DNA of 8,302 bases from JACJXF01 sp964349045 (GTDB lineage: Bacteria > Bacteroidota > Bacteroidia > Bacteroidales > GCA-2748055): contig CAYGFI010000192.1 in the NCBI GenBank assembly GCA_964349045.1, positions 1-8,302 on the forward strand, written 5' to 3'. Shown here piece after piece: positions 1-6,316 of the stretch. Each line of letters opens with the position of its first letter. The first letter of the stretch is position 1. The notes below the pieces were generated by a model. The model did not search any database and was not told where the DNA came from. It saw only the letters and a list, made by a program, of their open reading frames with translations. The translations under genes and the position numbers were made by a program.

Positions 1-654
1 GTATATATTGCAGATGAAATTGTAAGAGTTCTTAGAAAAATAAGAGGCAAAGAGGTCCCTAATAAATACTTCCGTCGTGTTCTTAATCAACTCAAAGAAC
101 CTCAAATAAACTACCTGTGCAGAAAACATAATATTGACTGGAAAAAACCATTCAGCGATAAAATAAAAGCTATAATAAACGAAGGAATTAGTTTTAAATC
201 TATCCTTATTGAGGGTATCTATAAGGAAAACACAAAGCTTTCTGAGAAGAAACTAATCCTTAACGAATTAATTGAGAAAGAACTATGTATCACGCATATT
301 AAAGGAAGTACCCTTGAGGAAAAAGTTCAGAATTTGGTCAATCATTTTGAGCAAGTTGAAAAAGATGACAAGATTAGTATCTCAATAGATGGCTACGATA
401 AACTTTTAATTGATCTTGATACACATATTCCTGAGACAAAATCAATTATCAAACAAGAGTTCGATTTACAAGACAATGATATCTTAAACAGCTCATTTCT
501 TCTTGATTACAACATCAAACCAAAGGATATTCTGGATTTAGTACCAGATCAAAAAATTAAGGAATTTTGTGAAAAAACAGCAATAAAAGCTCGTGGTAAC
601 ATAGCTTTTAATATTCTGGAAAAATATAAAGATGCTGAAAACTTATATATTTAG
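1..654 (+). pseudogene. 5' part of an amber-interrupted nuclease-like gene (start outside window)
   Basis: The frame is open from base 1 without a start codon, so the true start lies to the left. It gives 217 codons before a TAG at 652-654. The product is Lys-, Ile- and Asn-rich with no membrane segment or signal peptide. It looks like a chain of small helical domains, including a stretch near residues 47-65 (SDKIKAIINEGISFKSIL) that could be a small SAP-like or helical DNA-binding unit, but I do not recognise the family. The same frame continues directly after the stop for another 178 codons, ending in a nuclease-like core (next entry). I therefore read this as the N-terminal part of one protein split by a point mutation; GAG to TAG would suffice. 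The alternatives are a genuine stop here, or readthrough. Composition is far more AT-rich than the ara operon, suggesting horizontally acquired DNA. Confidence 0.6.
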
Positions 655-1191
655 AATTATCATTTTATTGCTTTAAGAGATATTAATGGACTAAAATCCA
701 ATGGTCTTATTATCAAGGAAGCTGACTTAGGGGTTAAATTTGAGGATATTACTAAATCTATCTTTGCAAAATTAGGTTTGTCGGTGGATGATAAGTTGAG
801 AAATTCTCTCAATAATGCTAAAAACAAAATTGATATTGTGATTAACTTAGGTAATAATGAGTTAATTCTGGTTGAGTGCAAAACCGTTAAAGATTCAGGA
901 TATAATAAATTCTCATCAGTTTCCAGACAAATTAAAGCCTACATCGATATTGCAAAGTTTAAAGGCTACCGGGTTATTAAAAGCTTATTAATTGCTCCGG
1001 AATTCAGCGAGGATTTTGAAAAAGAATGCCGGGAAGAATTTGAGTTAAACTTATCACTTATTACTGCGCAGACATTAGCTAATATTTTAATTGGATTTAA
1101 AAATACCCGCCACAAACAATTTCCTTATCAGTTGCTGATGAAAGATGTTTTAATAAGTGAAGATTGGGTATTGAAGGCGATTAGCAAATAA
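655..1191 (+). pseudogene. 3' part of the interrupted gene: PD-(D/E)XK nuclease-like domain
   Basis: This continues the frame of the preceding entry and ends in TAA at 1189-1191. Codons 278-294 of the joint frame show the layout of a PD-(D/E)XK nuclease core: KIDIVI with Asp278, a glycine/asparagine turn, then LVECKT with Glu292 and Lys294. A helix with SRQIKAYI follows, whose Gln fits the accessory motif seen in restriction-type members. No in-frame ATG lies near the beginning. The only early alternative starts are TTG at 778 and GTG at 784, and both would cut off the well-formed segment from 655 to 777. That argues for a continuation rather than an independent gene. The likely ancestral role is DNA cleavage in restriction or another defence function, inferred from the fold motif only. 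The 3' end lies back to back with a truncated vapC on the other strand, overlapping it by 42 bp. Confidence 0.6.
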
Positions 1192-1380
1192 AAAGTTATC
1201 AAGAGCTTTATGATTCTTTCCCTTCTTCACGCTATTCTCAACTCCAAATTTTAATTCCGTAAGTGTAATTTCTGAGATATAACAATTATCAGGGTACGTC
1301 TGCTCAAATTTTTCCCTGAGATTAAACTCACCCTTTATGTAGTAAATGCATGTGTTAGTATCAAGAAGATATTTTTTCAA
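1150..1380 (-). pseudogene. vapC: Truncated VapC-like PIN-domain toxin
   Basis: The 76-residue product starts MKKYLLDTNTCIYYIKG, the first PIN motif with catalytic Asp7. SEITLTELKFG at about residues 36-46 contains the second acidic residue, Glu42. Intact VapC ribonucleases have roughly 130 residues, and the C-terminal half carries further metal-binding Asp residues (usually a DxD/DxxxA-type stretch) that is missing here. Similarity to the family seems to stop near KALDNFL, encoded around 1191-1210. The last dozen residues are read antisense through the end of the neighbouring nuclease-like gene, so they are junction sequence. The start is TTG at 1378-1380, overlapping the antitoxin stop as TTGA, which supports this start choice. 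With half the PIN fold gone it is very unlikely to be an active toxin. Confidence 0.75.
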
Positions 1381-1427
1381 AACTGCTCAATTTGTCTGTT
1401 AAATGTCCTGCTGTTGCGAATTAACTG
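1377..1427 (-). pseudogene. Remnant 3' end of the vapC-linked antitoxin gene
   Basis: Immediately upstream of the truncated vapC, a frame closed by TAG at 1428-1430 encodes QLIRNSRTFNRQIEQF and a TGA stop at 1377-1379. The stop overlaps the vapC TTG start as TTGA, the coupling geometry usual for antitoxin-toxin pairs. The peptide has the polar, charged, aromatic-ended look of an antitoxin tail. The rest of the gene is missing because the araB stop codon lies only 7 bp beyond the upstream TAG. I cannot assign the antitoxin family from 16 residues, and the match could be chance. The position and the overlap are the main support. Confidence 0.4.
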
Positions 1428-1434
1428 CTATTCC

Positions 1435-3108
1435 TTATTTAGATATTTCCAGATACCTCCCTAATTCGAGATATCTCTGATACATCTTTTCATAAACCCC
1501 AGCCCTCACCTTATCCGGAAAATATTCCTTCTCAAATCCTCCACCCATTTTTGCCTGGGCATCTTCCAGCTTAGGATAAACACCTGCCACCACACTCGCG
1601 GCCATTGCCGATCCCAGCGCGCACGTCTGTTCGGAGCGGGCAACTTTAATAGGCACATTGAGAACGTCGCAAACAATCTGCATCACGAAAGGCGATTTCT
1701 TTGCCACTCCCCCGAGAGCGATAACCCCGTCAATACGCACTCCTTCGCTCTTAAAACGGTCGCTTATGGCGCGGGAGCCAAAAGCTGTTGCCTCAACCAA
1801 AGCGCGGTAGATCATGGGAGCGTCGGTTCCGAGAGTGAGTCCTGAAATGGCGCCTTTCAGATTCTGATTTGCATCCGGAGTCCTGCGACCGTTCATCCAG
1901 TCGATTGCCAGAGGCGCGGTAACTGAGGGTTCCAGCTTCTCAGCTGCCTCTGTAAGATCCGCAATAAGGCTGTCAGAAATCTGATCTGCAATTTTCCTTT
2001 TCTGATCTTCTGTAAAATCTTTTAATCCTTTCAGGGAGTTTTCCACCGGCCATAAAAGCAATTTCTTATACCAGGCGTAAATATCGCCGAAAGCTGATTG
2101 CCCGGCTTCCATTCCCAGCATTCCCGGTACGATGGAGCCATCAACCTGTCCGCATATACCGGCCACGAGCTTCTCTCCCATCTCGTCCATCGGAGCAATC
2201 AGCATATCGCATGTTGAAGTTCCCATGACTTTGCTGAGGTAATAGGGTCGCACCTCGCCTCCTACTGCTCCCAGGTGGGCATCGAAGGATCCTGCGCCTA
2301 CTGCAACATTTTTTGGTAAGCCAAGTTTCTTTGCCCATTCTGCCGATAATTCACCCACTTTAAAATGACATTCATAAGTCTCAGTGAAAAGTCTGTCTCT
2401 TAAACCTTTCAGCAATGGATCCAGTTTTACAAGGAAATCTTCCGATGGTAATCCCCCGAAATCCTTGTGCCACATGGCTTTGTGACCAGCAGCACACCTA
2501 CTCCTGATCAGTTGCAGGGGATCTGTTTGTCCAGTAAGAACAGCCGGAATCCAGTCACAATGCTCAACCCATGAGAATGCTGCATCCCTGACTTTCTTAT
2601 CTTCACGCAAAACATGCAAAATTTTCGCCCAGAACCATTCCGAAGAATAGATACCTCCCTCGAAACGGGTATAATCCACCCCTCCCCAGCTACGTGAAAG
2701 CCTGTTGATCTCTTCTGCTTCGGCAATGGCTGTATGATCTTTCCATAATACAAACATAGCATTGGGATTCTCTGTAAATCCGGACAGGAGACTAAGAGGA
2801 ATTCCTTCACGATTGACAGCAATCGGAGTTGAACCGGTTGTATCCACGGATATTGCAACAATATTATTACGGACCTCCCCGGAAACCCCTGCCAGTGCAT
2901 GTTTTATCGATTCTTCCAATCCCCCTAAATAATCGAGAGGATGCTGACGGAACTGATTTAGGGCAGGATTGCAGAATTTTCCTTCTTTCCAGCGGGGATA
3001 GTAATAAACCGAAGTTGCTGCTTCCTGTCCGTTGGCAGTGTTTACAATTAACGTCCGGACAGAGTCGGTTCCGTAGTCGAGACCGATGGTGAATTTGTTT
3101 TGCATCAT
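1435..3108 (-). CDS. araB: Ribulokinase AraB (FGGY carbohydrate kinase)
   Basis: This cytoplasmic kinase phosphorylates L-ribulose with ATP to L-ribulose 5-phosphate, the second intracellular step of arabinose breakdown. Its 557 residues are close to the 560-570 of well-studied AraB proteins. The N-terminal FGGY domain opens with the phosphate-binding loop LDYGTDSVR (about residues 10-18), followed by SVDTTGSTP (87-95). GAGSFDAHLGAVGG (271-284) contains the expected catalytic base Asp276. The C-terminal domain carries ALGGVAKKSPFVMQI (464-478), the nucleotide-binding glycine region, and ends without truncation. Two adjacent ATG codons (3106-3108 and 3103-3105) start the gene after the A-rich leader aacataacaaca, with no Shine-Dalgarno sequence. 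It is last in the operon, separated from araD by an unusual 183-bp repeat-filled spacer. Downstream lies a degraded toxin-antitoxin scar, and I see no clear terminator hairpin. Confidence 0.96.
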   Translation of the reverse strand: MMQNKFTIGLDYGTDSVRTLIVNTANGQEAATSVYYYPRWKEGKFCNPALNQFRQHPLDYLGGLEESIKHALAGVSGEVRNNIVAISVDTTGSTPIAVNREGIPLSLLSGFTENPNAMFVLWKDHTAIAEAEEINRLSRSWGGVDYTRFEGGIYSSEWFWAKILHVLREDKKVRDAAFSWVEHCDWIPAVLTGQTDPLQLIRSRCAAGHKAMWHKDFGGLPSEDFLVKLDPLLKGLRDRLFTETYECHFKVGELSAEWAKKLGLPKNVAVGAGSFDAHLGAVGGEVRPYYLSKVMGTSTCDMLIAPMDEMGEKLVAGICGQVDGSIVPGMLGMEAGQSAFGDIYAWYKKLLLWPVENSLKGLKDFTEDQKRKIADQISDSLIADLTEAAEKLEPSVTAPLAIDWMNGRRTPDANQNLKGAISGLTLGTDAPMIYRALVEATAFGSRAISDRFKSEGVRIDGVIALGGVAKKSPFVMQIVCDVLNVPIKVARSEQTCALGSAMAASVVAGVYPKLEDAQAKMGGGFEKEYFPDKVRAGVYEKMYQRYLELGRYLEISK

Positions 3109-3130
3109 TGTTGTTATGTTTTTTATTTCG

Positions 3131-3211
3131 TGACGGGCGTGATGGGCGTGATGGGCGTGACGGACGTGACGGACGTGATGGGTGTGACGGGCGTGATGGG
3201 CGCGACGGTGG
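3131..3211. repeat. Tandem 9-bp repeat between araD and araB
   Basis: About eight consecutive 9-bp units of consensus tgaYggRcg (plus strand) run from 3131 to 3202, with a ninth degenerate unit to 3211. Variation is mostly at the C/T of position 4 and the A/G of position 7. Because the unit is a multiple of three, the minus strand stays open and would read as Pro-Ile-Thr / Pro-Val-Thr triplets. The array sits wholly in the araD-araB spacer and ends 19 bp before the araB start. Such arrays can change copy number by slippage; an effect on araB expression is inference. Confidence 0.9.
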
Positions 3212-3221
3212 ACATTGACAG

Positions 3222-3246
3222 GCTCGCTTCGATGATCTCAGCGAGC
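3222..3246. other. Short hairpin in the araD-araB spacer
   Basis: A perfect 7-bp inverted repeat, gctcgct (3222-3228) and agcgagc (3240-3246), encloses an 11-nt loop. There is no T-run on either side, so it is not an obvious intrinsic terminator. It lies between the tandem repeat and the araD end, where an mRNA stem could protect or cleave the transcript; that role is inference. Confidence 0.5.
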
Positions 3247-3253
3247 ATTACGC

Positions 3254-3278
3254 CGTTACGACTGTTACGATCGTAACG
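3254..3278. other. CGTTACGA inverted repeat just downstream of araD
   Basis: cgttacga (3254-3261) and tcgtaacg (3271-3278) form an 8-bp inverted repeat. Inside it, gttacgatcgtaac (3264-3277) is itself a perfect 14-bp palindrome, so two alternative stems are possible. It begins 13 bp past the araD stop codon in the direction of transcription. It may be an RNA stem or a trace of a repetitive palindromic element. Confidence 0.55.
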
Positions 3279-3291
3279 CTCATCACGTATA

Positions 3292-3975
3292 CTACTGTCC
3301 ATAATACGCATCCTTTCCATGTTTCCTAAGGTAATGTTTGTCAAGCAGAAACTGATCGATCGGCTTTTCATTACCTAAAAGTATTGTGCGAAAGGCCATT
3401 TTAGCCAGGTATTCCATCACAACAGCATTATGCACCGCTTTTCCGGGTGAATTTCCCCATGAAAAAACACCATGCCCATTGACAAGTACTCCAGGAATAG
3501 CATCCGGATCCATATTTTTAAAAGTTGAAACGATTAATTTGCCGGTTTCAAGTTCATAATTACCCTTCACTTCCTTTTCTTTCAATGGCCGGGTGCAGGG
3601 GATTTCCCCATAGAAATAATCTGCATGGGTTGTACCGAATGGAGGTATCGGCCGTCCTGCCTGGGCCCAGGAAGTAGCCCATTCTGAATGGGAATGCACA
3701 ATCCCAACAACGTTTTGAAAATTCCGGTAAATCTCCAGATGGGTGGATGTATCGCTTGAAGGTTTGAATTTTCCTTCAACGACCTTACCCTCCATGTCAA
3801 CAACCACCATGTCATCGGGCGACATTTCATTATATGTAATTCCGGAAGGTTTGATAACCACAAGTCCTTCGCGTCGATCGATTCCGCTGACATTGCCCCA
3901 GGTAAAGATTACCAGATCGAAGTGAACCAACTCCTGGTTTGCAAGATAAACTGAGTGTTTGAGATCGTGTAACAT
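3292..3975 (-). CDS. araD: L-ribulose-5-phosphate 4-epimerase AraD
   Basis: This zinc-dependent class II aldolase-family enzyme converts L-ribulose 5-phosphate to D-xylulose 5-phosphate in the cytoplasm, feeding the pentose phosphate pathway. It has 227 residues, against about 231 for the E. coli enzyme. The metal ligands are visible: His94 and His96 in GIVHSHSEWAT and His168 in LVNGHGVFSWG. KPSSDTSTHLEIY (71-83) supplies Asp75, Asp119 in THADYF matches the catalytic aspartate, and the C-terminal YYG (224-226) matches the catalytic tyrosine region. GNVSG (27-31) and KPSG (42-45) form the phosphate-binding segments. The start codon is 4 bp after the araA stop and is preceded by a strong GAGGAGA, so translation is probably coupled to araA. 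The stop is TAG at 3292-3294. Confidence 0.96.
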   Translation of the reverse strand: MLHDLKHSVYLANQELVHFDLVIFTWGNVSGIDRREGLVVIKPSGITYNEMSPDDMVVVDMEGKVVEGKFKPSSDTSTHLEIYRNFQNVVGIVHSHSEWATSWAQAGRPIPPFGTTHADYFYGEIPCTRPLKEKEVKGNYELETGKLIVSTFKNMDPDAIPGVLVNGHGVFSWGNSPGKAVHNAVVMEYLAKMAFRTILLGNEKPIDQFLLDKHYLRKHGKDAYYGQ

Positions 3976-3979
3976 ATTT

Positions 3980-5479
3980 TCATCTCCTCAGTTGGTAATA
4001 CAAGTCATTCCATCTGATTTCCTTCTTAAAATCGCGGATTTTTGTATCCTTGTCGATAAGCAGAAACTCCATACCGGCCATCCCGGCAAAATCCTCCATC
4101 TCCTCCACTCCTATTGCCATACTAAACCCGGTATGATGAGCTCCACCAGCGTGGATCCAGGCTTCAGCTGATATTTTAAGATCAGGCTCCGGTATCCAGA
4201 CTACCCTTGCAACGGGCAATCTGGGCAGAGCTGCATCGGGATTTACTACCTTACAGGGATTTGCGAGTAAGCGAAAACGATCGCCCATGTCCATGATCGA
4301 CACGTTAATCCCATTCCCTTCAGGCACGTTAAAAACCAGTCGTGCCGGGTCATCTTTTCCGCCTATTCCCAAGGGGTGTATTTCGAGGGAGGCTTTACCA
4401 TTTCCGATTGAAGGGCAAACCTCGAGCATATGTGCTCCCAGAACTTTCATACCTTTAGGATCCAGATGGTAGGTATAATCTTCCATGAAAGAAGTGCCTC
4501 CCCGGAGTCCGGCGCTCATAACCTTCATAGCACGAACCAGGGCAGATGTTTTCCAGTCGCCTTCAGCGCCAAATCCGTATCCATCCGCCATCAGTCTTTG
4601 AACAGCCAGACCCGGAAGCTGCTTCATTCCGTGAAGGTCCTCAAAAGTAGTTGTAAATGCCTTAAAGCCTCCGGTTTCTAAAAAGTTACGCATTCCGAGT
4701 TCAATTCTGGCTGATTCTTTAAGTGAATCACGTTGAACACCAGGTTTTATTATTTCGGGGGATATATGGTATTCTGATTCATACTGAGTTAAAAGTTTTT
4801 CAATTTCAGCTACACTTACATTTTTAATGGATTGTACCAAATCGCCTACTCCGTATCCGTTGACTGAATATCCAAGCCGAAGCTGTGCTTCCACTTTATC
4901 TCCCTCGGTAACAGCAACCTCCCGCATATTATCGCCAAAACGGGCAATTTTCAATCCCTTCCACTCATGCCATCCGCAGGCTGCGCGTGACCATGCGCCA
5001 AGTTTCCTGCGGACATCCTCTTCTTTCCAATGACCTACGATCACTTTACGATTCTGGCGCATACGGCTAAGGATAAAACCGTATTCACGATCGCCATGTG
5101 CCGACTGGTTAAGATTCATGAAATCCATATCGATTGAATCCCATGGAATATCGCGGTTATACTGAGTATGCAGGTGAACTACAGGTTTATTCAGGATTTT
5201 CAGACCGTTGATCCACATTTTGGCCGGGGAGAACGTGTGCATCCATGTGATAATCCCAATGCAATTCCCGTTATTATTGACATCCATGCATAGACTTAGT
5301 ATTTCGTCCGGAGTTATCAGAACAGGTTTAAATACCACTTTTACAGGAATAAGCGGTGATTTATTCAGTTCATTGGCAATCTCCTGCGAGTCGCGGGCTA
5401 CCTGTTTTAAAGTTTCTTCTCCGTAGAGATGCTGGCTACCGGTTATGAACCAGACTTCCATGTTTTTCAGATTATCCAT
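3980..5479 (-). CDS. araA: L-arabinose isomerase AraA
   Basis: This cytoplasmic manganese-dependent isomerase converts L-arabinose to L-ribulose, the committing step of the pathway. Its 499 residues match the roughly 500 of the family. The N-terminus has the typical EVWFITGSQHLYGEETL (8-24), followed by GIITWMHTFSPAKMWI (75-90). The active-site metal ligands of E. coli AraA are all in place: Glu306 in GAEGDWKT, Glu333 in FMEDYTY, His350 in GAHMLEVCPS, and His449 in AGGAHHT, corresponding to E. coli His450. The ATG at 5477-5479 follows an A/T-rich leader without a Shine-Dalgarno sequence. A 138-bp spacer with inverted repeats separates it from the regulator gene upstream, while araD follows after 4 bp. 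Nothing suggests loss of function. Confidence 0.97.
   Translation of the reverse strand: MDNLKNMEVWFITGSQHLYGEETLKQVARDSQEIANELNKSPLIPVKVVFKPVLITPDEILSLCMDVNNNGNCIGIITWMHTFSPAKMWINGLKILNKPVVHLHTQYNRDIPWDSIDMDFMNLNQSAHGDREYGFILSRMRQNRKVIVGHWKEEDVRRKLGAWSRAACGWHEWKGLKIARFGDNMREVAVTEGDKVEAQLRLGYSVNGYGVGDLVQSIKNVSVAEIEKLLTQYESEYHISPEIIKPGVQRDSLKESARIELGMRNFLETGGFKAFTTTFEDLHGMKQLPGLAVQRLMADGYGFGAEGDWKTSALVRAMKVMSAGLRGGTSFMEDYTYHLDPKGMKVLGAHMLEVCPSIGNGKASLEIHPLGIGGKDDPARLVFNVPEGNGINVSIMDMGDRFRLLANPCKVVNPDAALPRLPVARVVWIPEPDLKISAEAWIHAGGAHHTGFSMAIGVEEMEDFAGMAGMEFLLIDKDTKIRDFKKEIRWNDLYYQLRR
3983..3989 (-). promoter_or_regulatory. Shine-Dalgarno sequence of araD inside the araA 3' end
   Basis: The minus strand reads GAGGAGA, ending 7 nt before the araD ATG at 3973-3975. 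It lies within the last codons of araA. It is the only strong ribosome binding site seen among the five operon genes, and it fixes the araD start. Confidence 0.75.
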
Positions 5480-5531
5480 TCGAAAATATTTGAGTTATGT
5501 TATTGTGTATTAAGTTGTTTCTCATAGCCTG

Positions 5532-5547
5532 TCCCGCTTGAGCGGGA
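5532..5547. other. tcccgct/agcggga hairpin upstream of araA
   Basis: A perfect 7-bp GC-rich inverted repeat with a 2-nt centre lies in the araR-araA spacer, about 50 bp before the araA start. No T-run follows on the minus strand, so it does not look like a strong intrinsic terminator. It could be an mRNA-processing stem, a pause or attenuation element, or a dispersed palindromic repeat. Confidence 0.55.
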
Positions 5548-5548
5548 G

Positions 5549-5599
5549 AACCCTCATGTATTTTCATGTCCCTGTTTTGTACCTCAATGCATGAGGGTT
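5549..5599. other. 10-bp inverted repeat spanning the araR-araA spacer
   Basis: aaccctcatg (5549-5558) and catgagggtt (5590-5599) are perfect inverted copies 31 nt apart. They start about 30 bp beyond the araR stop and directly precede the tcccgct hairpin in the direction of transcription. The arms may form an mRNA stem between the regulator and enzyme parts of the operon, separating their expression levels, or serve as a protein-binding pair. They do not resemble the operator-like repeats upstream of the operon. Confidence 0.6.
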
Positions 5600-5617
5600 T
5601 CATATCTTTATTTAAGG

Positions 5618-6301
5618 TTAGAATTCAAATCCTGATCCTTCCGATAACAATTCATCATATTTCTGTTTATCAAAACGGAAAAGAAAGGCTCCCTTTTTCG
5701 ATGCGGATTTGTCTTTCTCATCCAGTTTTTTAAGCAATCCCATAGACAATAATTTTTTCCTGAAATTTCGCTTATCAAAATCTTCCCTGTAAATAGCTTC
5801 ATAAAGTTTCTGCAGGCGGGGTAAAGTGAATTTCTCAGGGAGAAGTTCAAAACCTATAGGTTCTGATGCGGCTTTTCGCTTCAGCCGCCTCATTGCTTTA
5901 TTTACCATCACATTATGATCAAGAACGAGTTTCGGAATTTCTTCCAGCGGGATCCATACAGCATCATAATCACCTCCTTCAAGAGAACTATACTGTTCGG
6001 TATTAATTAAAGCATAATAGGCCACCGAAATAACTCTCTCCTGGTCCCGCTTCACATTGCCATAAGTGTACAATTGCTCAAGATAAATACCGCTGAATCC
6101 TGTTAATGACAACAGTATACGTACGGCTGCATCATCAAGATTTTCATTTTCCTGCAGGAATCCCCCGAAAAGAGACCATCCCCCAAGATAAGGTTGAAAT
6201 TTTCGCTTATGGAGAAGGATGTGAATTTTCTGCTGGTCAAAACCGAAAATGATACAATCGACTGCAACAAAATGCTTTTTATGTTGAGAATAAAAGTTCA
6301 T
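5618..6301 (-). CDS. araR: AraR-type transcriptional regulator, NUDIX domain plus winged helix
   Basis: The 227-residue protein has a NUDIX-like domain (about 8-140) followed by a winged-helix DNA-binding domain (about 150-210). This layout is known for Bacteroides AraR, which controls L-arabinose genes and is released from DNA by arabinose. The NUDIX box is degenerate. Beginning at Gly47 it keeps Gx5Ex7R (Gly47, Glu53, Arg61) and the closing Gly68. The glutamates of the REUXEExGU part are replaced by Ile62, Ser65 and Leu66, so hydrolase activity is not expected and a sugar-sensing role fits. GYDAVWIPLEEIPKLVLDH-like residues near 110-129 are typical of the sensor subfamily. The gene lies 15 bp after the transporter and before araA, so it is part of the operon it presumably regulates, which implies autoregulation. 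A NadR- or NrtR-type NAD regulator is a less likely reading given the context. Confidence 0.88.
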   Translation of the reverse strand: MNFYSQHKKHFVAVDCIIFGFDQQKIHILLHKRKFQPYLGGWSLFGGFLQENENLDDAAVRILLSLTGFSGIYLEQLYTYGNVKRDQERVISVAYYALINTEQYSSLEGGDYDAVWIPLEEIPKLVLDHNVMVNKAMRRLKRKAASEPIGFELLPEKFTLPRLQKLYEAIYREDFDKRNFRKKLLSMGLLKKLDEKDKSASKKGAFLFRFDKQKYDELLSEGSGFEF

Positions 6302-6316
6302 AAAATATAATGTGCC

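Larger units (their letters stand above)
3123..3302 (-). other. Low-complexity open frame across the araD-araB spacer (doubtful gene)
   Basis: An ATG at 3300-3302, just upstream of the araD stop in another frame, opens 59 codons ending in TAA 14 bp before araB. The N-terminal half is rich in Arg, Asp and Asn (RDERYDRNSRNG), encoded by the CGTAAC-type palindrome region. The C-terminal half is the 9-bp repeat read as (P-I/V-T)n. It has no recognisable domain, and its openness follows from the repeat unit length. I regard it as non-coding repeat DNA or at most a coupling leader peptide, not a functional protein. Confidence 0.2.

Noticed and set aside
660..881. Minus-strand open frame of 73 codons
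   Set aside because: It lies antisense to the nuclease-like frame, which shows a clear domain pattern, and has no recognisable motif.
778..1191. Independent gene starting at TTG 778
   Set aside because: The same frame is continuous back to the TAG at 652 and the intervening 41 codons look like real protein, so a fragment of a longer gene is the simpler reading.
2508..2900. Minus-strand open frame of 130 codons within araB
   Set aside because: It is in another frame inside a well-supported ribulokinase gene; the translation has no domain.
3131..3211. Tandem repeats considered as a CRISPR array
   Set aside because: The units are only 9 bp and directly adjacent with no spacers.
3582..3893. 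Minus-strand open frame of 103 codons within araD
   Set aside because: It is a shadow of araD in another frame; araD has all metal-binding residues.
5532..5547. GC-rich hairpin considered as an intrinsic terminator after araR
   Set aside because: There is no run of T after the stem on the minus strand, and araA follows in the same direction without a convincing new promoter.
5608..5850. Minus-strand open frame of 80 codons overlapping the araR end
   Set aside because: It is an alternative frame of the winged-helix region; the main frame ends normally with TAA at 5618-5620.
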